A DNA stretch of 64,000 nucleotides from Vibrio fortis (GCF_000695685.1 NZ_JFFR01000027.1:702985-766984), one strand, 5' to 3'; numbered from the stretch's first letter, positions 43,733-53,033 are shown. The notes: generated from the sequence alone by a model not told the origin. Numbers and translations: made by a program.

Positions 43733-45334
43733 TTGTCTATTTTTGCTGCTGCATTGGTCTCCCTAGGCATCATAATTCTAGGTGTCGGATTGGTCTTTGC
43801 GCATAAGATCTGTCACATCACCGAAAAAAGAGGCTGGAAACTGTTGTCTGGCCTGATTGTCGGTTTTGTTATCGGCTACAGCCTATTTCTAGACGCACTT
43901 TTGGTACTCGATGATATTGATTCGCTAGTCGTTGGTGTTTCTCTTATCCTGTTCTTCGGCAGTATCTTTGTGGTTACGGTCTTACGATTTGGGCTAGCTT
44001 CGATTACTGAGCTTAATCAAAAGGCTATTGAGGAGCACTACAACGCTCGTCATGACCTTCTTACTGGTTTACCAAATAGAAGCTACTGCCTACAAGAAAT
44101 GTCTAGTCGCATTGAGCAAGGCAAGCCTTTTACTGTTTTAATGTTTGATGTCGTAAACTTCAAACAGGTCAATGATGCACTTGGCCATCACTGTGGCGAT
44201 CAGCTTCTTTTCCAACTGGGGCAACGAATCTGTAAGCTGACTAAGTCTGATGAACTACTCACCCGCTTGGGAGGCGATGAGTTTGTTGTCATTACTAATC
44301 GTAACTCTCAATTCGAACTTAACCAGCTTGTCAGCTACATTGAACTTGCTTTAAAAGAGCTATTTATCGTCGAGCAGTTTGAGGTATCAACCAGCGTAGT
44401 ATTTGGCTCTAGCCGTTACCCGAGCGATGCGAAAGATACGACCCAGCTGCTGAACTTTGCTGACATCAGTATGTATCAAGCAAAGAGCCAAGGTTTAAGC
44501 CTAGTCTCTTATAAACCTGCAATGATAGAAGGCGCGAAACACAACCTCTCTATCGCAAGCCAGATACAGCACGCGTTAGACGACGGTCAATTCAAGCTCT
44601 ACTACCAACCGATTGTATGTCCGCACTCAGAACGCGTTGTCGAGTTTGAAGCGCTGATTCGATGGCAGACAGAAACCGGTGAGTTTATCTCCCCTGCTCA
44701 ATTTATTCCTATTGCCGAGCAAAGTAACAAGATCACTGACATTACGCTTTGGGTCATCAAACAAGTATTTGAGGATCTCGAACGCTTTCATGCTCAGAAC
44801 ATAGCAGCGCCTATACACGTAAACTTGTCCGCAAAAGACATTATTGGCGGTAAAGTATTTAAATTGCTTGCTCAGGCATCCGCCGCCAACCCAAATATCA
44901 CAAGAAGCATCGTGATAGAGATTACAGAAACCGCGGCCATTCGAGATATCCCAAACAGCCAATCGCGTTTAGAGCGCATCAAACAGCTCGGCTATCGTAT
45001 TAGTTTGGATGATTTTGGAACAGGCTACTCTTCACTGGCTCGCTTAAGCGAACTACCGATTGATCAAATCAAGATCGATCGTAGCTTCATTCAAGATATT
45101 ACCGATAACGCCAAGAGTAGAACCATCGTCGAAACCTCGATCGATTTAGCACATGGATTAAAATTTGATGTCGTTGTCGAAGGGGTAGAAAACAGAGAAA
45201 CATTAGAGACATTGATGACAATGAAATGTGACCTAATTCAGGGCTACCTCTATAGCGCACCAAAGCCGTTACCAAGCATTATCACCTGGACGCAGCAATT
45301 CCATTCAAGCGATAAGCTCCCTCTTGTTTATTAG
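43733..45334 (+). CDS. Membrane GGDEF-EAL cyclic di-GMP enzyme
   Basis: Using the TTG at 43733 the protein is about 533 residues. It has three hydrophobic helices in the first 90 residues, then a GGDEF domain with intact RLGGDEF (about 178-184), then an EAL domain with EFEALIRWQ and the DDFGTGYSSL and EGVE motifs. Both active sites look complete, so it could make or break c-di-GMP. The reading frame stays open back to an ATG at 43541, but those 64 residues look non-coding and lack a ribosome site, whereas AAGGA lies 9 nt before the TTG. The start remains uncertain; the gap before it (43346-43732) shows nothing else gene-like. Confidence 0.85.
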   Translation: MSIFAAALVSLGIIILGVGLVFAHKICHITEKRGWKLLSGLIVGFVIGYSLFLDALLVLDDIDSLVVGVSLILFFGSIFVVTVLRFGLASITELNQKAIEEHYNARHDLLTGLPNRSYCLQEMSSRIEQGKPFTVLMFDVVNFKQVNDALGHHCGDQLLFQLGQRICKLTKSDELLTRLGGDEFVVITNRNSQFELNQLVSYIELALKELFIVEQFEVSTSVVFGSSRYPSDAKDTTQLLNFADISMYQAKSQGLSLVSYKPAMIEGAKHNLSIASQIQHALDDGQFKLYYQPIVCPHSERVVEFEALIRWQTETGEFISPAQFIPIAEQSNKITDITLWVIKQVFEDLERFHAQNIAAPIHVNLSAKDIIGGKVFKLLAQASAANPNITRSIVIEITETAAIRDIPNSQSRLERIKQLGYRISLDDFGTGYSSLARLSELPIDQIKIDRSFIQDITDNAKSRTIVETSIDLAHGLKFDVVVEGVENRETLETLMTMKCDLIQGYLYSAPKPLPSIITWTQQFHSSDKLPLVY

Positions 45335-45436
45335 CGAGATGCGAGATGTGATGCGAGATTATTTTTCTACCTTTTAACTGACAAAGTAAATAATTAGACA
45401 TTAATACCCGCTCTGAAATAGACAAAGTAACACGCA

Positions 45437-45464
45437 CAAAAAAGCCGAGCGAGATGCTCGGCTT
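45437..45464 (-). terminator. Terminator of deaD (bidirectional hairpin)
   Basis: Arms AAGCCGAGC (45442-45450) and GCTCGGCTT (45456-45464). The minus strand continues into a T run, ending deaD transcription; the plus strand may also serve the GGDEF-EAL gene. Confidence 0.85.
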
Positions 45465-45494
45465 CTTCTTATTTATACGAGGTAATCTCTAAGA

Positions 45495-45760
45495 TTAACC
45501 TTCGCCACGGTCATTGCGACGACCACGGCCGCCATTACCGTTACCATGGCCACGTTCACCACGGTAGTTACCACGGTGATCGCCACCACGGTTACGGTCG
45601 AAACGACGCTCGCCATCACGGCCGCCTTCGCGGTTGCCGTCACGATTACCACGGTAGCCGCCACGTCCGCCTTCACGGTTACCATCGCGGTTACCGTCAC
45701 GGTTGCCACGGTAACCACCGCGACCGCCATCACGACCACCACGGCCGCCGTTACCACGAC
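45495..45760 (-). repeat. In-frame repeats encoding the DeaD RGG/RDGNR tail
   Basis: The 3' end of deaD repeats units that encode GGRGGYRGNRDGNR and shorter RDGNR or REGGR motifs. The unit GGRGGYRGNRDGNR occurs twice. Repetition explains several long but meaningless frames on the other strand and suggests the tail length may vary between strains. Confidence 0.7.
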
Positions 45761-47438
45761 GTGGTTCACGGAAATCGTTGAAGTCTACAACCACTGCGCC
45801 CGCTTCTTTTTGACGGATGCGTAGTTTGTTTAGCTTACCAGCAGTTTCAGAGTTCATCGCTTTTGGAAGCTGAACGTAAGTTGCTGCTTGGTCTAGTTTG
45901 ATAGCACCGATAGAACCTTTAGTTAGGCCTAGTTCATTTGCTAGTGCGCCAACGATGTCTTTAACTTGAACGCCTTGCTCGCGACCAACTTGCAGTTGGT
46001 ATGTATCCCAATCTTGGCTGTTGAAGTCACGACCACCGCGGCCACCATCACGATCGCGGTTTTCACGACGCTCTTTACGACGGTTCTTATCGCGCTCGAT
46101 TGCAGCGATCATTGGGTCTTCGCCAATGTAGAACAGTGGACGCTTACCTTGTTGACGCTTAAGAAGCATTGCAGCAAGAGTCGTTGGGTCGATCTCTAGG
46201 TTTTCTTGTAGCTTAGCAACTAGCTCAGCGAAGTTTTCTAGAGACTTGTGCTCTTTCTCAGCTTCAAGTTCTGCACCTAGCTTAGCTAGACGAGCTTCAG
46301 CTACTTTGTCACGTAGAGGAAGTTGGATTTCTTCCATTGATGACTTAGTTACGCGCTCGATAGTGCGAAGCATACGGATTTGGTTAGTGCGGACTAGAAG
46401 GATCGCTTTACCTTTACGTCCAGCACGGCCAGTACGACCAATACGGTGGATGTATGATTCAACATCGAATGGGATGTCGTAGTTGAATACGTGAGTAATA
46501 CGTGGAACGTCTAGACCACGTGCAACAACGTCAGTTGCTACTAGGATATCGATAACACCTTCTTTGATGTGATCAACAGTACGCTCACGTAGAGACTGAG
46601 GAATGTCACCGTGCAGTGCAGCAGCTTTGAAACCACGTGCAGATAGCCAATCAGCTAGACGCTCAGTGTCTTGACGAGTACGTACGAATACGATTGACGC
46701 GTCAGTCTCTTCAGTTTCAAGAAGACGAGACATTGCTTCGTCTTTCTCTACACCTTTAACAACCCAGAAGTTCTGCGCTACTTTGTCAACTGTGTGGTTA
46801 GTACCAGCAACGTCAACTTTCGCTGGGTTACGTAGGTAACGATCAACGATAGTCTTAACCATTGGAGGCATAGTTGCAGAGAATAGTACACGTTGTGCAG
46901 ATTCTGGAGCTTGCTCAAGGATCCAAGTAACGTCATCTACGAAGCCCATTTTTAGCATTTCATCTGCTTCATCAAGAACAAATGTGTGTGCTTCATCTAG
47001 GTGTAGACGGTCACGAGTTAGTAAGTCTTTAACACGACCCGGAGTACCAACAACAATGTGAGCACCGCGGCTTAGAGCGCGCATTTGGTCAACGATTGAA
47101 GCACCACCGTAGATTTCGATAACCTTAAGGCCTTTGATGTCACGACCAAGGTTTTTGATTTCCGCAGCAACTTGAATCGCTAGCTCACGAGTAGGAGCCA
47201 TGATGATTGCTTGTGGTTTGTGTTGGTTTAGGTTGATTTTGTTAAGTAGAGGCAGAGAGAATGCTGCTGTTTTACCAGTACCTGTCTGTGCTTTACCTAG
47301 TGCGTCTTTACCTTCAAGAAGAAGAGGAATTGCTGCCGCTTGGATTGGAGTTGGAGATACGAAACCCATGCTATCAAGAGCTGAAAGGATGTTTTCGTTA
47401 AGTGCTAATTCATTAAATTGAATTACAGATTCGGACAT
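45495..47438 (-). CDS. deaD: DEAD-box RNA helicase DeaD/CsdA
   Basis: The 647-residue protein has all DEAD-box motifs: AQTGTGKTAAF, PTRELAIQ, GTPGRVKDLL, VLDEADEML, SAT, FVRTRQDTERL, ATDVVARGLDVPRI and HRIGRTGRAG. A DbpA-like RNA-binding domain (about 470-550) and an Arg/Gly/Asp/Asn-rich tail (about 555-647) follow. CsdA/DeaD remodels RNA during ribosome assembly at low temperature. The tail is built of near-identical repeats at DNA level. A long 388-bp gap precedes it. Confidence 0.96.
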   Translation of the reverse strand: MSESVIQFNELALNENILSALDSMGFVSPTPIQAAAIPLLLEGKDALGKAQTGTGKTAAFSLPLLNKINLNQHKPQAIIMAPTRELAIQVAAEIKNLGRDIKGLKVIEIYGGASIVDQMRALSRGAHIVVGTPGRVKDLLTRDRLHLDEAHTFVLDEADEMLKMGFVDDVTWILEQAPESAQRVLFSATMPPMVKTIVDRYLRNPAKVDVAGTNHTVDKVAQNFWVVKGVEKDEAMSRLLETEETDASIVFVRTRQDTERLADWLSARGFKAAALHGDIPQSLRERTVDHIKEGVIDILVATDVVARGLDVPRITHVFNYDIPFDVESYIHRIGRTGRAGRKGKAILLVRTNQIRMLRTIERVTKSSMEEIQLPLRDKVAEARLAKLGAELEAEKEHKSLENFAELVAKLQENLEIDPTTLAAMLLKRQQGKRPLFYIGEDPMIAAIERDKNRRKERRENRDRDGGRGGRDFNSQDWDTYQLQVGREQGVQVKDIVGALANELGLTKGSIGAIKLDQAATYVQLPKAMNSETAGKLNKLRIRQKEAGAVVVDFNDFREPRRGNGGRGGRDGGRGGYRGNRDGNRDGNREGGRGGYRGNRDGNREGGRDGERRFDRNRGGDHRGNYRGERGHGNGNGGRGRRNDRGEG

Positions 47439-47826
47439 TGGGATCCCACTATATTAAGTAAACAAAAGGTCCCGGGAGCTCTACCAATTCCAATACTGAT
47501 CCTATCAGATACTGATTCCGTTCAGTTGCGAAGCAGTAATAAAACGCATCAAGCCATTAGGGACGTCTAAGGGAGGCGGATTATTCCTTAAATGCATAAA
47601 AAAAGCCAGAAAAAATTGAAATACATCACATATTTTTCTGATTTACTGAATTTTTGGCTATCTTGTCATCAAAATTTGACGTTAACCCATTCAAATGAGG
47701 GTCTATCGTGCAAAGTCACCCACATTCGTTGCCACCATTTAATTTGCGCTGTCACGTGCTTTAAGTAGTAATCAGGCCTCGCAATGATTATAGTGTGCTC
47801 AATTGTTCTCGTAAGATAAAAGTAAG
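47439..47826. promoter_or_regulatory. Divergent leader region between deaD and rnb
   Basis: The 388-bp gap carries the promoters of both genes. It contains an inverted repeat CAGAAAAA (47607-47614) and TTTTTCTG (47633-47640), inside a wider pairing of AGCC and GGCT arms. A long 5' leader is usual for cold-inducible deaD genes. On the rnb side TATAGT at 47789-47794 may be a -10 box, with no good -35 box. Confidence 0.4.
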
Positions 47827-49833
47827 ATGTTTCAAGATAACCCTCTACTCGCTCAGCTTAAGCAACAAATCCAAGAAACACTTCCTAAAAAGGAAGGCAC
47901 AATCAAAGCAACAGAAAAAGGCTTTGGTTTTCTAGAAGTAGATAGCAAGACTAGCTACTTTATCCCGCCACCGTATATGAAGAAGTGTGTTCACGGTGAC
48001 AAAGTGGTCGCGATCATCCGTACTGAGAAAGAACGTGAAGTCGCTGAACCAGAAGAGCTAGTAGAACAAGGTCTTACTCGATTTATCGCTCGCGTTAAGC
48101 TTTTCAAAGGCCGTCTAAACGTTGTACCTGATCACCCTCAGCTTAAAAAGCTTCAACTAAAAGCCAAGGCGAAGAAAGGCCTAAACCCTGAAACGCTAAA
48201 AGAAGGCGACTGGGTTGTTGCTCACATCATTCAGCACCCATTAAAAGGTGATAACGGCTTCCTTGCGCAGATCTCTGAAAAAATCACCGATGCGGACGAC
48301 AAAATCGCACCTTGGTGGGTAACGCTTGCTCAAAACGATCTACCGAACAGTGAGCCTGAAGGCATTGATAACTGGCAGATCAATGACGATGCGGATTTAG
48401 AGCGTATCGACATGACGCACGTACCTTTCGTCACTATCGATGGTGAAAGTACCAAAGATATGGATGATGCTCTGTACGCGAAGAAAAAAGAGAACGGCGA
48501 TTTCGAACTAACGATTGCTATTGCCGACCCAACAGCTTACATCTCACCAGATGATGAGATGGACAAAGTAGCACGCGATCGTGGCTTCACGATTTACCTA
48601 CCGGGTCGCAACATCCCGATGTTGCCACGTGATTTAGCAGACAACCTATGTTCACTGATCGAGAACGAAGAGCGCCCTGCGCTTTGCTGTACAGTGACTG
48701 TCTCTAAAGACGGTGTGATTGGCGACGATATTAAGTTCTTCGCGGCAAACATTAAGTCTCATGCTCGCCTAGCATACAACAACGTATCCGATTGGCTAGA
48801 AACCGGCGCATCTGAGAAGTGGCAACCAAGCGAAGAGATCGCAACCATTGTTGCTGATCTACATGAGTTTGCTAAAGCTCGCTCAGCGTGGCGTGAAGCG
48901 AATGCTGTCGTATTCCCAGACCGCCCTGACTACCGCTTTGAACTAAGCGAAGACAACGATGTAGTAGCCATTCACGCAGACATGCGTCGTAGTGCGAACA
49001 AGTTAGTTGAAGAAGCTATGATCAGTGCGAATATCTGTGCTGGCCGTGTGCTAAAAGAGAGCTTCAACCAAGGTGTGTTTAACTGCCACGCAGGCTTTAA
49101 GACAGACAAACTTGCAGACGTGCTTGAGCTAGTAAACCCACAGGCAGAAACACCGTACACAGAAGAGCAAATCGCTTCCCTTGAAGGTTTTGCAGCTCTG
49201 CGCCGTTGGTTAGGTTCACTTGAGAGCAACTACTACGACAACCGTATTCGTAAGTTCCAAGCGTACAGTGAAATCAGCAATGAGCCGGCACCGCACTATG
49301 CGATGGGTCTAGATATTTACGCGACTTGGACATCTCCAATCCGTAAGTACGGCGACATGATTAACCACCGTATGTTGAAAGCACACATCCTAGGTAAAGC
49401 ACCAATTCAAACACCTGACGAAACGGTCGGTGAAGAACTGGCACTGCATCGCCGTCACCACGGTATGGCAGAACGTAACGTTGGCGATTGGCTATATGCT
49501 CGTACACTTGCCAATGCACCAGCAGAAGAGACTCGTTTCCAAGCAGAGATCTTCGACATCAACCGTGCAGGTATGCGTGTACGTCTACTGGAGAACGGTG
49601 CTGCTGCATTTATCCCAGGCTCTCTCATTCTTGATAATAAAGGAAGAATTGAGTGCAATGGTGATATGGGCACTGTATCTATCGATAAAGAAATGGTATA
49701 CAGACTGGGAGACGTATTAGAAGTCGTTCTCTCTGAGGTTAACCAAGAAAACCGCAGCTTAGTCGCTAAGCCAACTCAAGTCTTTGCAGATCAACCAAGC
49801 AAAGAGGAAGAAGCAAGCGAACAAGCGAGCTAA
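47827..49833 (+). CDS. rnb: Exoribonuclease II (RNase II)
   Basis: The 668-residue protein has cold-shock domains at the N-terminus (TIKATEKGFGFLEVDSKTSYFIPPPYMKK span), the RNB catalytic domain with DGESTKDMDDALYAKK supplying the Asp cluster, and an S1 domain at the C-terminus (RVRLLENGAAAFIPGSLI). RNase II degrades single-stranded RNA processively from the 3' end. The length is close to the E. coli enzyme. It diverges from deaD, pairing two RNA-turnover genes. Confidence 0.95.
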   Translation: MFQDNPLLAQLKQQIQETLPKKEGTIKATEKGFGFLEVDSKTSYFIPPPYMKKCVHGDKVVAIIRTEKEREVAEPEELVEQGLTRFIARVKLFKGRLNVVPDHPQLKKLQLKAKAKKGLNPETLKEGDWVVAHIIQHPLKGDNGFLAQISEKITDADDKIAPWWVTLAQNDLPNSEPEGIDNWQINDDADLERIDMTHVPFVTIDGESTKDMDDALYAKKKENGDFELTIAIADPTAYISPDDEMDKVARDRGFTIYLPGRNIPMLPRDLADNLCSLIENEERPALCCTVTVSKDGVIGDDIKFFAANIKSHARLAYNNVSDWLETGASEKWQPSEEIATIVADLHEFAKARSAWREANAVVFPDRPDYRFELSEDNDVVAIHADMRRSANKLVEEAMISANICAGRVLKESFNQGVFNCHAGFKTDKLADVLELVNPQAETPYTEEQIASLEGFAALRRWLGSLESNYYDNRIRKFQAYSEISNEPAPHYAMGLDIYATWTSPIRKYGDMINHRMLKAHILGKAPIQTPDETVGEELALHRRHHGMAERNVGDWLYARTLANAPAEETRFQAEIFDINRAGMRVRLLENGAAAFIPGSLILDNKGRIECNGDMGTVSIDKEMVYRLGDVLEVVLSEVNQENRSLVAKPTQVFADQPSKEEEASEQAS

Positions 49834-49854
49834 TCCTTATTGAACAACTCTTCT

Positions 49855-49882
49855 AAAGGCGCTAATAATTAGCGCCTTTTTT
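49855..49882 (+). terminator. Intrinsic terminator of rnb
   Basis: Arms AAAGGCGCTAA (49855-49865) and TTAGCGCCTTT (49869-49879), followed by a T run on the plus strand. Confidence 0.9.
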
Positions 49883-50005
49883 ATTGCCGTCTCGCTAAAA
49901 ATAACAACAAAACAAGCTATTATTGCTATATAACACTAAGTAACTTAATGCATATTAGGTTCAGTGAAGAAGCATTTAAGCAATCAGAACGTCAAAGAAG
50001 TGTGT

Positions 50006-50845
50006 ATGCCATCAATCAATGTCACTCAATTTAGAAATTTCACCCCCAGGAAACGGGAACGGTACCCCGCCTCGAGAAATGGTATCTTTATCGTTCGTCA
50101 AGGCAGTATCTCTTTTGCATTACCCGATGGCACTCAAGCCTCTCTCCAAGCTGGTGAATTTGCACTCTACAATTCAGGTGAAATACAAGACGTTTCAGTC
50201 CATACCGAACAAGGCGAGTTCAACGCCATCTGTTTAGATTTCGACCTTTCTATTTTTCAAAAATTCATCAATCAATTTGGTGACCTCGAGTCAGTAAGAC
50301 CACCCGAGAAATACCTCAAGTTCAACGCCGAAGACCGTAACTTAGACCAACTCAAAGAGATGCTCTTAACACTGGCCAGTGCACCGACTCAAAATGACTA
50401 CGCAGTCACCCAATTGAGCCTAGCTCTGCTCTCGTTAATGGTCGAAGCACACCCTTCACTGCTCGCTGTAATTGGCAGAGCCTCAAAGCTGACAGTGACG
50501 CAGAAGGTAATTAACTACATTGAGCAAAACATCGAGAACAACATCTCTCTTGATACGTTGGCAAGCTATATGGGTATGTCTCCTGCAACCCTGAAGCGAC
50601 GCTTGTCTGCAGAAGATCTCTCATTTTCAAATCTATTAAAGATCAAGCGAATTGCTCATGCTGCGACGCAATTGCGAACATCAACCAAATCGATCACGCA
50701 GATCGCCTACGAATCCGGCTTCAAAAGTGCCGCACACTTCAGTACCGCATTTAAAACCTATCACGGAAAAACACCGAAAGACTTCCGCTCACTGATTGCA
50801 CAAAGTCACGCAATGAGCACGGGCGTTGAAATCAAGGCAAGATAA
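50006..50845 (+). CDS. AraC-family transcriptional regulator
   Basis: The 279-residue protein has a cupin-like N-terminal half (GSISFALPDGTQASLQAGEFALYNSGEI region). The C-terminal AraC DNA-binding domain (about 175-270) contains two helix-turn-helix units (ISLDTLASYMGMSPATLKRRL and ITQIAYESGFKSAAHFSTAFK, span given). The ligand and targets are unknown. The ATG at 50006 begins the recognisable sequence; an in-frame GTG at 49964 would add 14 residues. No target operon is obvious; it stands alone. Confidence 0.88.
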   Translation: MPSINVTQFRNFTPRKRERYPASRNGIFIVRQGSISFALPDGTQASLQAGEFALYNSGEIQDVSVHTEQGEFNAICLDFDLSIFQKFINQFGDLESVRPPEKYLKFNAEDRNLDQLKEMLLTLASAPTQNDYAVTQLSLALLSLMVEAHPSLLAVIGRASKLTVTQKVINYIEQNIENNISLDTLASYMGMSPATLKRRLSAEDLSFSNLLKIKRIAHAATQLRTSTKSITQIAYESGFKSAAHFSTAFKTYHGKTPKDFRSLIAQSHAMSTGVEIKAR

Positions 50846-50880
50846 GTCGCGATAAATAGCTTTAAAAATATGCTTAACGA

Positions 50881-51243
50881 TCAGACCCAAAAGTAAGTTT
50901 TTGGGTCTTTTTCTATTTCGTGGAGAATTAATTCCAAATCCTTTGAACGAGATAGATAAGGATAAGGACCCCAGAGAACCGAATCGCCTTGCACTCCTTG
51001 ATCTAAGGGTACTTCCACCAGCCAGGTAGAGTCGCTGGAGTTAAACACGACGCGTGCGACGTCATCTGTGTAGTCGCTATGGGATGAGTCTAATAGATAG
51101 TGAGCTTTCGAAAAAACAACACCGCCCTCGCACTCTTCAAAGAGCGATTTTCCTAACTCAACGGGCAGACTTTGATTGCGTGAAGTGCATAGCTTTTCAG
51201 CACCATGTAGAAGTCGACTAAGCTCTATTTGTACTACCGACAT
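50881..51243 (-). CDS. Conserved-looking 120-aa protein of unknown function
   Basis: The 120-residue protein has no signal peptide or membrane segment and a strong ribosome site (GGAGGG) before its ATG, supporting real expression. It is acidic, with a C-terminal LILHEIEKDPKTYFWV. I do not recognise the family. Its last codons form the stem of a hairpin that also acts as the terminator for the convergent AraC gene. It diverges from the PstS-like gene. Confidence 0.65.
   Translation of the reverse strand: MSVVQIELSRLLHGAEKLCTSRNQSLPVELGKSLFEECEGGVVFSKAHYLLDSSHSDYTDDVARVVFNSSDSTWLVEVPLDQGVQGDSVLWGPYPYLSRSKDLELILHEIEKDPKTYFWV
50883..50912 (+). terminator. Terminator of the AraC gene, inside the convergent coding end
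   Basis: AGACCCAAAA (50883-50892) pairs with TTTTGGGTCT (50899-50908), followed by a T run on the plus strand. The same bases encode the last residues of the 120-aa protein on the other strand. Confidence 0.75.
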
Positions 51244-51327
51244 CCACTTCCCTCCTTGACACCAATTCGTCTGGCGAACAATCCTAACTAGAGCTTAGAA
51301 CTGAACTCTTCGTTTAGCGAACAAGAC

Positions 51328-51362
51328 TTTATGAAATGTGAGCAGGCATTTATGAAATGTGA
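51328..51362. repeat. 14-bp direct repeat with 21-bp period upstream of the PstS-like gene
   Basis: TTTATGAAATGTGA occurs at 51328-51341 and 51349-51362. Two copies two helical turns apart are typical of a regulator binding on one face of the DNA. Confidence 0.55.
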
Positions 51363-51391
51363 ACCAAACTGCCATAATTCAACCGCATGGA

Positions 51392-51420
51392 GTTTCACAA
51401 AAATGTCATATTAGCTACAT
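51392..51420 (+). promoter_or_regulatory. Candidate Pho box before the PstS-like gene
   Basis: Three 7-mers with 11-bp period (GTTTCAC, ATGTCAT, GCTACAT) partly match the PhoB repeat CTGTCAT; the middle one matches six of seven. CTGCCAT lies further upstream at 51369. Phosphate control would suit the gene, but the match is modest. Confidence 0.4.
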
Positions 51421-51457
51421 ATGATAGGCGGCAAATATAATCTAATAGGAGTTGTAT

Positions 51458-52273
51458 ATGTTACGAGTCGCTCTTGCCTCTCTTTTATCACTAGCTTTAT
51501 CTTCTCAAACCGTTCTGGCGCAAGAAACCACAATTTCAGGCTCGACCTCTGTCGCTCGTGTTATGGATGTGTTGGCTGAAGAGTACAATAAAACTCACGC
51601 TGACAATTACATCGCTGTTCAAGGCATAGGCTCAACGGCTGGTATCACTATGGTGAACAAAGGCGTTACAGACCTTGGGATGAGCTCTCGTCGTTTGACC
51701 GACCAAGAGCAAACGGATGACTTAGCCGTTAAACCTATCGCATACGATGGCTTGGCTGTTGTCGTGAACCGCTCAAACGGACTGACTAACATCACTCGCG
51801 AGCAGTTGTTCAATATCTACAAGGGTAAAGTCACGAACTGGAAAGAGATTGGTGGTGCAGATCAACCTATCGCTGTGGTTACCCGTGAAGCGTCTTCTGG
51901 CTCTCGTTACAGTTTTGAAAGCCTAATGGGTCTGACTAGAATCATCAACGACCGCATGGTTTCAGATATCAACCCAAACAACTTGGTTGTAAACAGCAAC
52001 AGCATGGTTAAAACCATCGTCAATCACAACCCACACGCGATTGGATTTGTGTCGGTGGGTTCGATCGACCGCTCAATCAAGGCAATCTCGTTTAATGGCG
52101 TGGAGCCAAGCTCTAAAAACATCGCCAATCACAGTTATGAACTGGCTCGTCCATTCCTGATCCTTTACAAGAAAGAGTCGGTTTCCGATGAGAGCAAAGA
52201 CTTTGTTAAGTTCGTAAGCTCAAAGCAGGGCCAAGACCTTATCGAAGAGTACGGATACACTCGAGTGAAATAA
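51458..52273 (+). CDS. PstS-like phosphate-binding periplasmic protein
   Basis: The 271-residue protein has a signal peptide (site near TVLAQ) and a PstS-like fold: ISGSTSVARVMDVLAEEY, GIGSTAGITMVNKGVTDLGMSSR, VTREASSGSRYSFESLMG and an IGFVSVG element. It probably binds phosphate or another oxyanion. No pstC, pstA or pstB genes follow, so it is an orphan. The ATG at 51458 has AGGAG six bases upstream. It may be phosphate-regulated through the repeats in its promoter. Confidence 0.88.
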   Translation: MLRVALASLLSLALSSQTVLAQETTISGSTSVARVMDVLAEEYNKTHADNYIAVQGIGSTAGITMVNKGVTDLGMSSRRLTDQEQTDDLAVKPIAYDGLAVVVNRSNGLTNITREQLFNIYKGKVTNWKEIGGADQPIAVVTREASSGSRYSFESLMGLTRIINDRMVSDINPNNLVVNSNSMVKTIVNHNPHAIGFVSVGSIDRSIKAISFNGVEPSSKNIANHSYELARPFLILYKKESVSDESKDFVKFVSSKQGQDLIEEYGYTRVK

Positions 52274-52288
52274 GTTTACGTCCAAACG

Positions 52289-52320
52289 AAAAAGAGAGAG
52301 CTAAGGCTCTCTCTTTTTTT
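52289..52320. terminator. Bidirectional terminator between the PstS-like and MaoC genes
   Basis: Arms AAAGAGAGAGC (52291-52301) and GCTCTCTCTTT (52306-52316) with T runs on both strands. It serves both converging genes. Confidence 0.9.
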
Positions 52321-52337
52321 TGAATCTTATATGGCGA

Positions 52338-53033
52338 TTAGAAGTGCAGTTGAATCACTGATACTACAACCGCACCAGGGCGGCGTACGCCTTCGATCTC
52401 AACTCGAATTTCACGTTCAATCTCAAGACCTTTGCGGATAGGAGTCACTTTCGTCAGAGTACTCTTAGCACGCACGTTGTTGCCTGATTTAACAGGGTAT
52501 GGGAAACGCACTTGGTTTAAACCGATGTTCACCACCATTTTTGCCGTCGGGAATTGCGACTTATCAGGATCAACACTGTCTGTTAGACGTGGTAGTAGAG
52601 ACAGAGTCAAAAAGCCGTGTGCAATGGTTGTTTTGAATGGTGAGTCAGATTCTGCTTTTTCAGGGTTCGTGTGAATCCACTGCATATCTTCCGTTACTTC
52701 ACCAAACTGGTTAATACGATCTTGGCCTACGTGAATCCAATCACCAGTATGGATCACTTCACCGATCTGTGCAGACAGCTCATCGTAAACCGCTTGTGCT
52801 TCAGGTTTCAGCTCGATCGGCTTCTCAACCGGTGCTACTGGCTGGATCGGTGCATCTTCATTGACAGCAGGTTTGTGATGGTCGCGTACCCATGCAAAGA
52901 AGTGGCTATTTTGCGTGCGGTTCAGAAAGTCGCCCCAGTACTCTCTTAGAGTTGGAGACATCCATTGCATAAACTCTGAGTGTTGTGGCGACACACTATC
53001 ACTACGGTGTTTAAATAAATCAATGACCTTCAT
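52338..53033 (-). CDS. MaoC-family dehydratase/enoyl-CoA hydratase
   Basis: The 231-residue protein has a MaoC hot-dog domain in its C-terminal two thirds (GDWIHVGQDRINQFGEVTEDMQWIH, TIAHGFLTLSLLPRL, NIGLNQVRFPYPVKSGNNVRA). The H-x-x-NP-type catalytic segment is seen as QWIHTNPEKA. The family hydrates enoyl-CoA, often in polyhydroxyalkanoate or fatty-acid routes. The ATG at 53033 has GAGG five bases upstream; the frame extends to 53120 without support. Confidence 0.87.
   Translation of the reverse strand: MKVIDLFKHRSDSVSPQHSEFMQWMSPTLREYWGDFLNRTQNSHFFAWVRDHHKPAVNEDAPIQPVAPVEKPIELKPEAQAVYDELSAQIGEVIHTGDWIHVGQDRINQFGEVTEDMQWIHTNPEKAESDSPFKTTIAHGFLTLSLLPRLTDSVDPDKSQFPTAKMVVNIGLNQVRFPYPVKSGNNVRAKSTLTKVTPIRKGLEIEREIRVEIEGVRRPGAVVVSVIQLHF

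Noticed and set aside
45473..45824. Val/Ala/Thr-rich long frames over the deaD tail on both strands
   Set aside because: They are by-products of the repeated Arg/Gly codons of deaD and have no coding character of their own.
47695..47742. 15-codon frame in the rnb leader (MRVYRAKSPTFVATI)
   Set aside because: No ribosome site and no family recognised; a leader-peptide role would be a guess.
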